NCBI GenBank assembly: GCA_964343345.1
Contig: CAYFJE010000013.1
Location: 1-18,246 of the forward strand
Origin: UBA6624 sp964343345 [NCBI: uncultured bacterium]
Lineage (GTDB): Bacteria > UBP7 > UBA6624
Length of the DNA: 18,246 nt
Direction of reading: 5' to 3'
The translations under genes were made by a program, and so were the position numbers. This document shows, in pieces, positions 9,202-15,826 of this stretch (its first letter is position 1; every line of letters begins with the position of its first letter). The notes beneath the pieces are model-generated. The model was not told the DNA's origin, did not search any database, and saw nothing but the letters and a program-made list of their open reading frames with translations.

Positions 9202-10174
9202 TTTAAAACTTTTAAATCAAACTGAAGTCAAAAATATTTTAAAAATGAAAGATGTTTTAAGAGCTGTTGAGGATGCTTTTGGGTCATGGGGAAGAGGTGA
9301 AGTTCAAATGCCTCCAAAATCTTATTTGATTTTCGATAAAGAGAATGGAGATTTGAGATCGATGCCTGCATATTTACCAGGAAAGAATGCTGGTGTGAAA
9401 ATTGTTACAGTTCATCCAGACAATCGATTTAAAGAATTGCCTACAGTGATGGCTTTATGTGTTTTGAATGATCCAAATACGGGGCTTCCTGTTGCTGTTA
9501 TGGATGCAGGGTTGCTTACTGCAATAAGAACAGGCGCAGCTGGAGGAATTGCTTCTAAATGGCTTGCAAAAGAATCTTCAACTGAAGTTGGTTTGATTGG
9601 TGCTGGAGTTCAAGCTAAATATCAAATGGAAGCTCATTTTGAGGTTATGAATGTCCAAAGTGTAAAAATATTTGATCCAAACAAAGAAGCTGTAGATTCA
9701 TTGAGTAGATGGTTATCTGAAGTTTCACCAAGTTTAGATTTGAGCGTCACATCTCTTGAAGATGCATGTGATGTGGATGTTTTAATCACCACAACCCCTG
9801 TTAGAAAACCTGTTGTTATGGAAGGTATGGTTGTTAGGCCTCATACTCATATTAATGCTATAGGTGCTGATGCTGAAGGAAAGCAAGAGGTTGATAGCAA
9901 TCTCATCAAAAAATGTAAAGTAATTGTTGACGACTGGACACAAACAAGTCATTCAGGAGAAATCAATGTTCCATGTCATGAGGGTTGGTTCTCTAAAGAG
10001 ATGGTTGCTGGAGAGATTGGAACAATTGTCGCTTACGAGGATGTTTCTTTCAAGAATTCCTTAACACTTTTCGATTCAACAGGTTTAGCTATCCAAGACA
10101 TGGCAACTGCAAACATAGTGTTAGAAAAAGCAACTGAGAATGGGATGGGTCTTGATTGGAACCCTTTAGATTAG
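9194..10174 (+). CDS. Ornithine cyclodeaminase / mu-crystallin family NAD(P)-dependent enzyme
   Basis: The 326-residue protein matches this family in length and layout. Residues 1-125 and the C-terminal helix form the dimerisation/substrate domain, with Lys69 in AGVKIVTVHP and the signature LTAIRTGAAGGIASK (108-122). The Rossmann domain begins with GLIGAGVQAKYQ (133-144), the dinucleotide-binding glycine loop. VDDWTQTSHSGEINVP (245-260) contains the conserved acidic stretch of the family. Known members convert ornithine to proline plus ammonia, act as alanine or other amino-acid dehydrogenases, or reduce cyclic imines. The sequence alone does not decide among these, so I give no symbol. GTG start at 9194 with a good Shine-Dalgarno; it overlaps serS by eight bases and ends one base before the threonine aldolase start, so the three are probably cotranscribed. 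A role in amino-acid catabolism beside a threonine aldolase is plausible inference. Confidence 0.9.
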   Translation: MSNLKLLNQTEVKNILKMKDVLRAVEDAFGSWGRGEVQMPPKSYLIFDKENGDLRSMPAYLPGKNAGVKIVTVHPDNRFKELPTVMALCVLNDPNTGLPVAVMDAGLLTAIRTGAAGGIASKWLAKESSTEVGLIGAGVQAKYQMEAHFEVMNVQSVKIFDPNKEAVDSLSRWLSEVSPSLDLSVTSLEDACDVDVLITTTPVRKPVVMEGMVVRPHTHINAIGADAEGKQEVDSNLIKKCKVIVDDWTQTSHSGEINVPCHEGWFSKEMVAGEIGTIVAYEDVSFKNSLTLFDSTGLAIQDMATANIVLEKATENGMGLDWNPLD

Positions 10175-10175
10175 T

Positions 10176-11228
10176 TTGGTAATTGATTTAAGGTCTGATA
10201 CTGTCTCAAAGCCAACAAGGCAAATGAGAGATTTTATTTCCAATGCAAAAGTTGGAGATGATGTTTTTGGTGATGATCATTTAACGGTTTTATTGCAAGA
10301 AAAATCTGCAAAGATGCTAGGAAAAGAATCTTCTTTGTTTGTTCCATCAGGAACAATGGCCAACCAGATTGCCTTAAGAACACATACAGAGCCTGGTGAT
10401 GAAATGATTCTCGAAAGCGGTTCTCATATATACATGTATGAAGGAGGTTCATATGCTGCATTGTCAGGTTTGTCTGTTAGTTTGGTGAAAGGAGAGAGAG
10501 GGATAATGTCTTTTGAAGATATTCAAAATTCAATAAGACCTCCTGGAGGTTTGTCTCATTATCCAAAAACAAAGTTGATATGTGTAGAGAATACTGCAAA
10601 TGCTGGTGGAGGTACTGTTTACCCTTTGAATCTTTTGAAATCAATTACAAAATTGGCAAAAATTGAAAAACTGAAAACCCATCTTGATGGTGCTCGAATT
10701 TTCAATGCTTCAATCCAATCTGGAGATGATGTAAAGAAGATTGCAGAGGGTTTTGATTCTGTTTCTTTTTGTCTTTCTAAAGGTTTGGGGTGTCCGATAG
10801 GGAGTCTTCTTTGTGGATCTAAAGAATTTATTGACAGAGCTCATCGTTTTAGGAAGATGCTTGGAGGAGGTATGAGGCAAACAGGATTGTTAGCTGCTGC
10901 TGGAATATTTGCTTTAGACAATAATATCGAAAGGCTAAAAGAAGATCACAGAAGGGCTAGAATTTTTGCAGAATCGTTGAATGGTAATTTTGGTGTTGAT
11001 GTCAATTCTGTAGAAACGAATATGGTCTACATCGATGTTTCTTCTTATGGAAATATTGAAAGTGTAGTTGACTATTTCGAACGGAAAGGAATTTTAATCC
11101 ACCCAGCTTCTTCAACACATCTTAGAGCTGTCATGCATATAGGTATAAACGATGAGGATTTAGAAAAGGCAATCAATGCTTTTGTTCATGGCTTACCAAA
11201 AGAAAATATCCAGGATTCCCACCAATAG
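10176..11228 (+). CDS. ltaE: Low-specificity L-threonine aldolase (PLP-dependent)
   Basis: This fold-type I PLP enzyme cleaves L-threonine or L-allo-threonine to glycine and acetaldehyde, supplying glycine. At 350 residues it has the family length. It opens with the typical IDLRSDTVSKPT (3-14), followed by VGDDVFGDD (26-34), the cofactor-binding SGTMANQ (58-64), ENTANAGGGTVYP (138-150), HLDGARIFNA (169-178, Asp171 contacting the PLP ring nitrogen) and SFCLSKGLGCPIGS (197-210) with Lys202 as the Schiff-base lysine. The C-terminal domain has the usual TNMVYIDVS strand. The start is TTG at 10176, the only one that preserves the conserved N-terminus, one base after the upstream stop and without a clear Shine-Dalgarno. 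Its last ~6 codons (ending QDSHQ) overlap, antisense, a short sequence resembling part of the giant gene, so the extreme C-terminus may have been altered by that event. Confidence 0.93.
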   Translation: MVIDLRSDTVSKPTRQMRDFISNAKVGDDVFGDDHLTVLLQEKSAKMLGKESSLFVPSGTMANQIALRTHTEPGDEMILESGSHIYMYEGGSYAALSGLSVSLVKGERGIMSFEDIQNSIRPPGGLSHYPKTKLICVENTANAGGGTVYPLNLLKSITKLAKIEKLKTHLDGARIFNASIQSGDDVKKIAEGFDSVSFCLSKGLGCPIGSLLCGSKEFIDRAHRFRKMLGGGMRQTGLLAAAGIFALDNNIERLKEDHRRARIFAESLNGNFGVDVNSVETNMVYIDVSSYGNIESVVDYFERKGILIHPASSTHLRAVMHIGINDEDLEKAINAFVHGLPKENIQDSHQ

Positions 11229-11262
11229 CATGAGGAGTATCACTTCCATTAAGAATTGGATT
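11209..11262 (-). pseudogene. Short inverted remnant or copy of a giant beta-helix gene segment
   Basis: Read on the minus strand, these 54 bases match 4088-4141 of the giant gene at 49 of 54 positions (my alignment by eye). The conceptual translation NNPILNGSDTPHAIGGNPG corresponds to NNPNVDASDTPPAIGGNPG there. Similarity may reach a few bases further upstream and stops sharply after GGNPG, where the antisense strand becomes threonine aldolase coding sequence. The fragment is in frame with, and just after, the TAA of trhO, and the frame stays open until a TGA inside ltaE. It has no start of its own. It is best read as a relic of a second beta-helix gene or of a recombination event. It is too long and well matched to be chance. 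Confidence 0.6.
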
Positions 11263-11274
11263 ATTGACATTTTT

Positions 11275-12312
11275 TTAAAGAGTTTTTTCAATTTCTGTTA
11301 GTTTTGGTTTGACTAAACCTTTATTTCTTTCTTTGAGGTATTTCACAAAATCTTTTTTTGATTTTTCGTCATTTTTGTTTTCTGATTTTAAATAATTTAA
11401 ACATTCTTTCGAACAACATCCTTTGTACTTCTCGTAACACTTTTTACATTGAATAAAAAGCATATGACACAAATCATTTTTACAGTTTTTGTGATTGTCA
11501 GAATTTTTTTCACATTGGTGGCATGTGCTAAGGATGTCACCTGTTATTCTTTCTCCTAGACGATGATCAAAGACATAATTTTTTCCTATGAATTTTGATT
11601 TTATTTTTTTTCTTTTCACATAGTTAGCATAATTGACAATTCCATTCTCTAATTGATAAACATTTTTGAAATTATTTTGAATCAAGTAAGAACTTGCTTT
11701 TTCGCATCTTATACCGCCAGTACAGTACATCAGTATTTCAAAATCTTCTTTTCCTTTAAGCATTCTTTTTATCTCTGGAAGGATATCGTTAGATTTCCTT
11801 ACTTCAGGATAAATTGCATTTTCAAATCTTCCAATTTCACTTTCGTAATAATTTCGAACATCAACAATAATTGCTTTTTTTTCATTTGCTTTCTCGTTGA
11901 ATTCTTGAGGGTTTAGATGTTTTCCAACCTTTTTGATGTTGTATTCTTTTTCTTTGATTCCATAAGCAACAATTTCATTTTTTATTTTTACAGTTAATTT
12001 GAAAAAAGAATCTCCATCCTGAATCGCTTTGTTTAAAAAGGTGTTTTTTAGGATTTCAATCTTCTTAGTTAATTCCTCGAATTTTTCTAAATTGAATTCA
12101 GGGATGCTTATTTGTGCATTAATGCCTTCTTTTGCAATGTATATTCTTCCAAGTATCTTTAAATTTGAAAATTTTAAAAAGATTTCATCTCTAAGTGTTT
12201 TTAGGTTCGTTGTTTTTTTATATTTATAAAATGAACAAGTTATTCTCTTGAATTTTTCATTTTTCAACCTTTCCTTCAAGTCATCTCTTGATTTTTTGTT
12301 TACAAGAACCAT
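11275..12312 (-). CDS. trhO: tRNA uridine(34) hydroxylase, rhodanese family, with C-terminal Cys-rich finger
   Basis: The family (TrhO, formerly YceA) uses a rhodanese-fold cysteine to hydroxylate uridine 34 of tRNAs towards 5-methoxyuridine/cmo5U, which aids wobble decoding. The 345-residue protein has the N-terminal ferredoxin-like domain (about 20-120, with GRIYIAKEGINAQISIP at 55-71). The rhodanese domain follows (about 125-235, with IIVDVRNYYESEIGRFENAI and the active-site loop CTGGIRCEKAS, catalytic Cys197). A conserved linker, YVFDHRLGERI (246-256), leads to a Cys-rich segment (264-304, cysteines at 264, 267, 277, 282, 289, 292, 299, 300 and 304), as in longer YceA proteins. Lysine is very abundant, as in HolA and S18 here, and the gene is strongly AT-rich. 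The ATG lies two bases after the asnS stop. It is the last gene of the minus block and converges with ltaE. Confidence 0.92.
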   Translation of the reverse strand: MVLVNKKSRDDLKERLKNEKFKRITCSFYKYKKTTNLKTLRDEIFLKFSNLKILGRIYIAKEGINAQISIPEFNLEKFEELTKKIEILKNTFLNKAIQDGDSFFKLTVKIKNEIVAYGIKEKEYNIKKVGKHLNPQEFNEKANEKKAIIVDVRNYYESEIGRFENAIYPEVRKSNDILPEIKRMLKGKEDFEILMYCTGGIRCEKASSYLIQNNFKNVYQLENGIVNYANYVKRKKIKSKFIGKNYVFDHRLGERITGDILSTCHQCEKNSDNHKNCKNDLCHMLFIQCKKCYEKYKGCCSKECLNYLKSENKNDEKSKKDFVKYLKERNKGLVKPKLTEIEKTL

Positions 12313-12314
12313 AG

Positions 12315-13598
12315 TTAAGGTGAAATCCTGTCTATTGTTCTTGGAAATGGAATAGTTGCTCTAACATGATGTATTCCTGTTACCCATCTAACCATTCTTT
12401 CAAGGCCCATTCCGAATCCCGCTGTTTGAACTCCTCCATATTTTCTCAAATCATGGTACCAAGAAAAAACTTCAGGATCAAGACCTTCTTCCTTTATTTT
12501 TTCTATCAACAAGGATGGATCAGCTATTCTCACCGCACCACCAGTAATTTCTCCACCACCTTCTGGAGCTACAAGGTCTACAGACAATGTTAATCTTTCA
12601 TCTTCAGGATCTATTGCCATATAAAAAGCTTTACATTCTGATGGAAAGTTTGTTATGAAAAATGGATGACCAACATGCTCTGCAAGTGCTTCTTCATGTT
12701 CGGCTCCAAAATCAGAGCCAAAGTTTACTTTAAAATTCAATTTTTCAAGAATTTTTAAAGCTTCAACATAATGAACTCTTGGAAAAGGTGTTTTGATTTT
12801 TTGAAGTTTCGAGATGTCTCTTTCAAGTATTTTTAGTTCATCTGCATTTTTTTCTAGAACTTTATTGACTAAAGATGAAAAAAGATTTTCTTGCAATTTC
12901 AACAATTCATCAAGTCCGATACCAACTGCCTCTGGCTCAAGCATCCAAAATTCCGTTAGGTGTTTTCTTGTTTTGCTTTTTTCTGCTCTAAAGGTTGGTC
13001 CAAAGCAATAAACTTTTCCTAATGCCAATGCTGTTGCTTCATTATAAAGTTGACCGCTTTGTGACAAATATGCCTCTTCTTCAAAATATTCAAGATTAAA
13101 TAGTGTTGTTGTGCCTTCACATGCATTTGGTGTGAGTATCGGTGAATCAACACGATAATAGCCTTGAGAGTCTAGCCAATTCTGTGCTTCAATTTCGATT
13201 GTTGATCTTATCCTTAGGACAGCAGCCTGTTTGGGAGTTCTTATCCAAAGATGTCTATTCTCTAGCAAAAATCCAACAGAATGTTCTTTTGGTTGTATTG
13301 GATACTCATTGGAACTTTCATTAATTATTTTTATTTTTTCAGCTTTGATTTCCATTCCGTATTTAGATCGAGAGTCTTTTTTCAACAATCCTTCTACATG
13401 AATTGCAGATTCTATTGATATGTTTTCAAAAGAATCTGAGGATTTTGTTTCTTTTGTTACAACTACTTGAATTTGACCTGTGCCGTCTCTTGCTGATATA
13501 AATGATATTTTTCCCATATTTCTTAAGGTTTGAACCCATAGAAGAATTGAGATTTTTTCCCCATCTTTTTTTTCTTTTAAGTTTTTGATTGAATACAT
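12315..13598 (-). CDS. asnS: Asparaginyl-tRNA synthetase (short, archaeal/Thermus-like type)
   Basis: This class IIb synthetase attaches asparagine to tRNA(Asn). At 427 residues it is shorter than the ~466 residues of the E. coli enzyme. Residues ~15-95 form the OB-fold anticodon-binding domain (ISILLWVQTLRNMGKISF). The core has VDSPILTPNACEGTT (150-164), SQSGQLYNE (179-187), motif 2 FGPTFRAEKSKTRKHLTEFW (199-218) and motif 3 AGFGMGLERMVRW (393-405), ending IPFPRTIDRISP. SQSGQLY and the FRAEKSKTRKH form point to AsnRS rather than AspRS, whose archaeal form usually has QSPQLYKQ. The EGTTTLF and terminal IPFPRT-x-x-R-x-x-P features recall archaeal and Thermus AsnRS from memory; phylogeny would be needed. 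A cell with this gene can make Asn-tRNA directly rather than only by the GatCAB transamidation route. The ATG at 13598 follows the holA stop by five bases, with no clear Shine-Dalgarno. Confidence 0.95.
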   Translation of the reverse strand: MYSIKNLKEKKDGEKISILLWVQTLRNMGKISFISARDGTGQIQVVVTKETKSSDSFENISIESAIHVEGLLKKDSRSKYGMEIKAEKIKIINESSNEYPIQPKEHSVGFLLENRHLWIRTPKQAAVLRIRSTIEIEAQNWLDSQGYYRVDSPILTPNACEGTTTLFNLEYFEEEAYLSQSGQLYNEATALALGKVYCFGPTFRAEKSKTRKHLTEFWMLEPEAVGIGLDELLKLQENLFSSLVNKVLEKNADELKILERDISKLQKIKTPFPRVHYVEALKILEKLNFKVNFGSDFGAEHEEALAEHVGHPFFITNFPSECKAFYMAIDPEDERLTLSVDLVAPEGGGEITGGAVRIADPSLLIEKIKEEGLDPEVFSWYHDLRKYGGVQTAGFGMGLERMVRWVTGIHHVRATIPFPRTIDRISP

Positions 13599-13603
13599 AA
13601 TAT

Positions 13604-14587
13604 TTATAAATTGTAGATTAAAGAATCAATAATTATCCAAGGATCAACATCTGAACTTTTTAAATCAAGGTCAGCCTTTGACAAAAGGCGAAAACCTTTT
13701 GAGATTTTTTTTTCTGGTATGCTTTTTGCTTTTGAGGCAAGTTTTGTTGATTTCCAAAGCATTGTTGGACCCAAGTCTTTTTTTAGAATGTCATTATTTC
13801 CATTTTTAGCTAATGCTAATCTTTTCCATTCCTGTGTCATCCAACCCAAAACAGAAAAAGGATCCTCTCCATTTCTTTTAAGATCTAAAGCAAGATTTTT
13901 TGCTTCGATTGTTTTTTTTTCTACTAAAAAATCAACAATTTTAAAAACTGTGGATTGAGAATTTTTAGGCAGATATGGAATCATCTCTTCATCAATCTCT
14001 TTTTTTTCATGTCCTAACATTTTTAATGTTTCTATGCTCTGGTCTATTGCAGCAAGGTTAAAGCCAACTTGATTTAATATTTTTCTTGCGATGTTTTTTG
14101 AGAATTTGTAATTTGCTACAGTCAACATGTTTAATATGTATTTTTCTAAATCTGGAGAATTTTTAAAATTTTTTGGCAGTAGTTCGAAAAAAATTTGAAT
14201 ATTCTTTTTGTTTTTTATATCCTTTATGAAACTTTCTATCTTGTTTTTTATTTTTTTATTGTTTTCGTAATCTTTTTTTTCTTCTGATATTATCCAATTT
14301 CCTTCAGTTTTATTTTCATAAAGTAGTTTGAATTTTTCTTGACATAATATGTTTTTTTTCTCATCAAGTCCTTTTATTAGTTCTGTTAAGTCGTTTGTCT
14401 CAACCCAAGAACCTTCTCCAAACATTGAAGATTGATTCAAGAGAGTTGTTATATTTGAGAAAGAGTCTGAAAAAAGTCCTTTAGCCTCTAGGTTTTTAAT
14501 ATCTGATTTTTTAACTTTCTTTAAATTTCTTAATTCTTGTTTTTTTTTCGTTATTAGCCAGTGGTTTCCGAGAATGAAATAAATCAT
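13604..14587 (-). CDS. holA: DNA polymerase III delta subunit (clamp loader)
   Basis: HolA opens the beta sliding clamp as part of the clamp-loader complex. The 327-residue length fits the family. The N-terminal part is divergent: it opens MIYFILGNHWLITKKKQEL, an atypical form of the nucleotide-fold start, and I see no Walker motif, which is normal for delta. The mid region (IARKILNQVGFNLAAIDQSIETL, 167-189, then TVFKIVDFLVEKK) and the C-terminal collar are more diagnostic: DPFSVLGWMTQEWKRL (242-257) and ISKGFRLLSKADLDLKSS (295-312) followed by DPWIIIDSLIY. The protein is very lysine-rich. The ATG at 14587 abuts the purD stop (TAAATG), so translation is probably coupled. The next gene, asnS, starts after five bases. 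Because the N-terminus is weak, the call rests mainly on the C-terminal half. Confidence 0.82.
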   Translation of the reverse strand: MIYFILGNHWLITKKKQELRNLKKVKKSDIKNLEAKGLFSDSFSNITTLLNQSSMFGEGSWVETNDLTELIKGLDEKKNILCQEKFKLLYENKTEGNWIISEEKKDYENNKKIKNKIESFIKDIKNKKNIQIFFELLPKNFKNSPDLEKYILNMLTVANYKFSKNIARKILNQVGFNLAAIDQSIETLKMLGHEKKEIDEEMIPYLPKNSQSTVFKIVDFLVEKKTIEAKNLALDLKRNGEDPFSVLGWMTQEWKRLALAKNGNNDILKKDLGPTMLWKSTKLASKAKSIPEKKISKGFRLLSKADLDLKSSDVDPWIIIDSLIYNL

Positions 14588-15826
14588 TTAGATATTTATT
14601 CCAATATCTTTCCTGAAAGATGTTTGTTTTGCTTGAATTTGTTGTATTTTTTTATAAGCCACATTCTTGGCTTCGGTTAGGTTTTTACCTATCCCTGTTA
14701 CATTTAGAATTCTCCCTCCAGTTGATAAAAGTTTTCCATTTTCTTTTTTTGTTCCAGCATGAAAAATTAAAGTTTCTCCTGTGTTTGGGTTTCCTGGTTT
14801 TTTTACATTGGCAAGTTTGATGTTTTTTTCAGTTTTTTCTGGATATCCATCTGCTGCCAAGACAACTGTTAATGCAGATTTTGAGACATCGTTAATCTCT
14901 TTTTTTCTAATTTCTTGATTATTTGAAATTCCTAAAAATATTTCAGCTGGATCTCCTTTTATCAATGGAATTAAGACCTGTGTTTCGGGATCTCCAAATC
15001 TCACATTGTATTCAAGCAATTTAGGACCTTCTTTGGTTAGCATCATTCCAAGATAAAGAACTCCACGATAGTCGATATTTTCTTTTTCTAGACCTTTTAT
15101 CGAATTTTTTATCAAGGGTTTTACTAGATCTAAAAGAAGATTGTTCTGAGGATTTCCTAGATCTTCAACAGGAGCATATGCTCCCATTCCACCTGTATTA
15201 GGGCCTTTATCCTTGTCAAAACGTCTTTTGTGGTCTCTTGAAAAAGGAAGAATTTTTGGTTCTGAGTTGTTATTAATTAAAACATGAACTGAAAGTTCTG
15301 GACCAACCATCCAATCTTCAATGACGACTGTTTTTCCTGCTTCTCCAAGTGATTGATTTTCCATTAGATCAATCAGGATTTTTTTTGCAATTTTTTGATT
15401 TTTTGCAGGGAAAGCTCCTTTTCCGCCTGCTAGTCCATCAGCTTTTATAAACCATGGGCCTGTCGTTTTTTCAATATGATGGATAGCTGCATTCAAATTG
15501 TCAAAAGTTATATTTTCAGGGGATCTCACTTTGTTTCTTTTACAAAAATCTCTAGCAAAGGATTTGCTTCCTTCAAGCAAAGCACCATCTTTATTTGGTC
15601 CAAATACAGGTATTCCTTTTTTCCTGATCTCGTCTCCAAGACCTTTTACAAGAGGTTGTTCTGGACCAATCACAACAAGGTCAAAAGATTTTCCAACTTT
15701 TTCAAATTTTTCTAAGTGAGAAGTTCCTCCATTTCCAGGAGAAACTAAAACTTCGTGCCCAAATCTTTCAAAAGCCCATGCAAGAGTGTGTTCTCTTCCT
15801 CCGCTTCCTATGATTCCTATTTTCAT
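14588..15826 (-). CDS. purD: Phosphoribosylamine-glycine ligase (GAR synthetase)
   Basis: PurD catalyses step two of de novo purine synthesis: ATP, glycine and phosphoribosylamine give glycinamide ribonucleotide. At 412 residues it is near the usual ~420-430. Visible family features are the N-terminal GSGGREH (7-13), IGPEQPLVKGLGD (53-65), VFGPNKDGALLEGSKSFARD (74-93), the ATP-grasp loop KADGLAGGKGAF (128-139), VIEDWMVGPELSV (168-180), RDHKRRFDKDKGPNTGGMG (197-215) and the metal/ATP-binding EYNVRFGDPET (272-282). The canonical GLAAGKGV appears here as GLAGGKGAF. The ATG at 15826 directly follows the dnaB stop with no spacer, and its own stop abuts holA. Placing a purine gene between dnaB and holA is unusual and implies shared expression with replication genes. 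Its glycine use may link loosely to the nearby threonine aldolase, but that is speculation. Confidence 0.97.
   Translation of the reverse strand: MKIGIIGSGGREHTLAWAFERFGHEVLVSPGNGGTSHLEKFEKVGKSFDLVVIGPEQPLVKGLGDEIRKKGIPVFGPNKDGALLEGSKSFARDFCKRNKVRSPENITFDNLNAAIHHIEKTTGPWFIKADGLAGGKGAFPAKNQKIAKKILIDLMENQSLGEAGKTVVIEDWMVGPELSVHVLINNNSEPKILPFSRDHKRRFDKDKGPNTGGMGAYAPVEDLGNPQNNLLLDLVKPLIKNSIKGLEKENIDYRGVLYLGMMLTKEGPKLLEYNVRFGDPETQVLIPLIKGDPAEIFLGISNNQEIRKKEINDVSKSALTVVLAADGYPEKTEKNIKLANVKKPGNPNTGETLIFHAGTKKENGKLLSTGGRILNVTGIGKNLTEAKNVAYKKIQQIQAKQTSFRKDIGINI

Noticed and set aside
11229-11274. Rho-independent terminator between ltaE and trhO
   Set aside because: Only a weak AT-rich partial palindrome (CCATTAAGAATTGG) and a T-run not preceded by a stem are present.
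11180-11277. Programmed read-through extending TrhO into the beta-helix-like peptide
   Set aside because: The TAA is followed by A, no known read-through context is visible, and the extension ends inside antisense ltaE. Kept only as a note on the open frame.
14620-14820. Plus-strand frame with Phe/Leu-rich peptide opposite purD
   Set aside because: Antisense artefact of lysine-rich coding sequence; PurD motifs are continuous on the minus strand.
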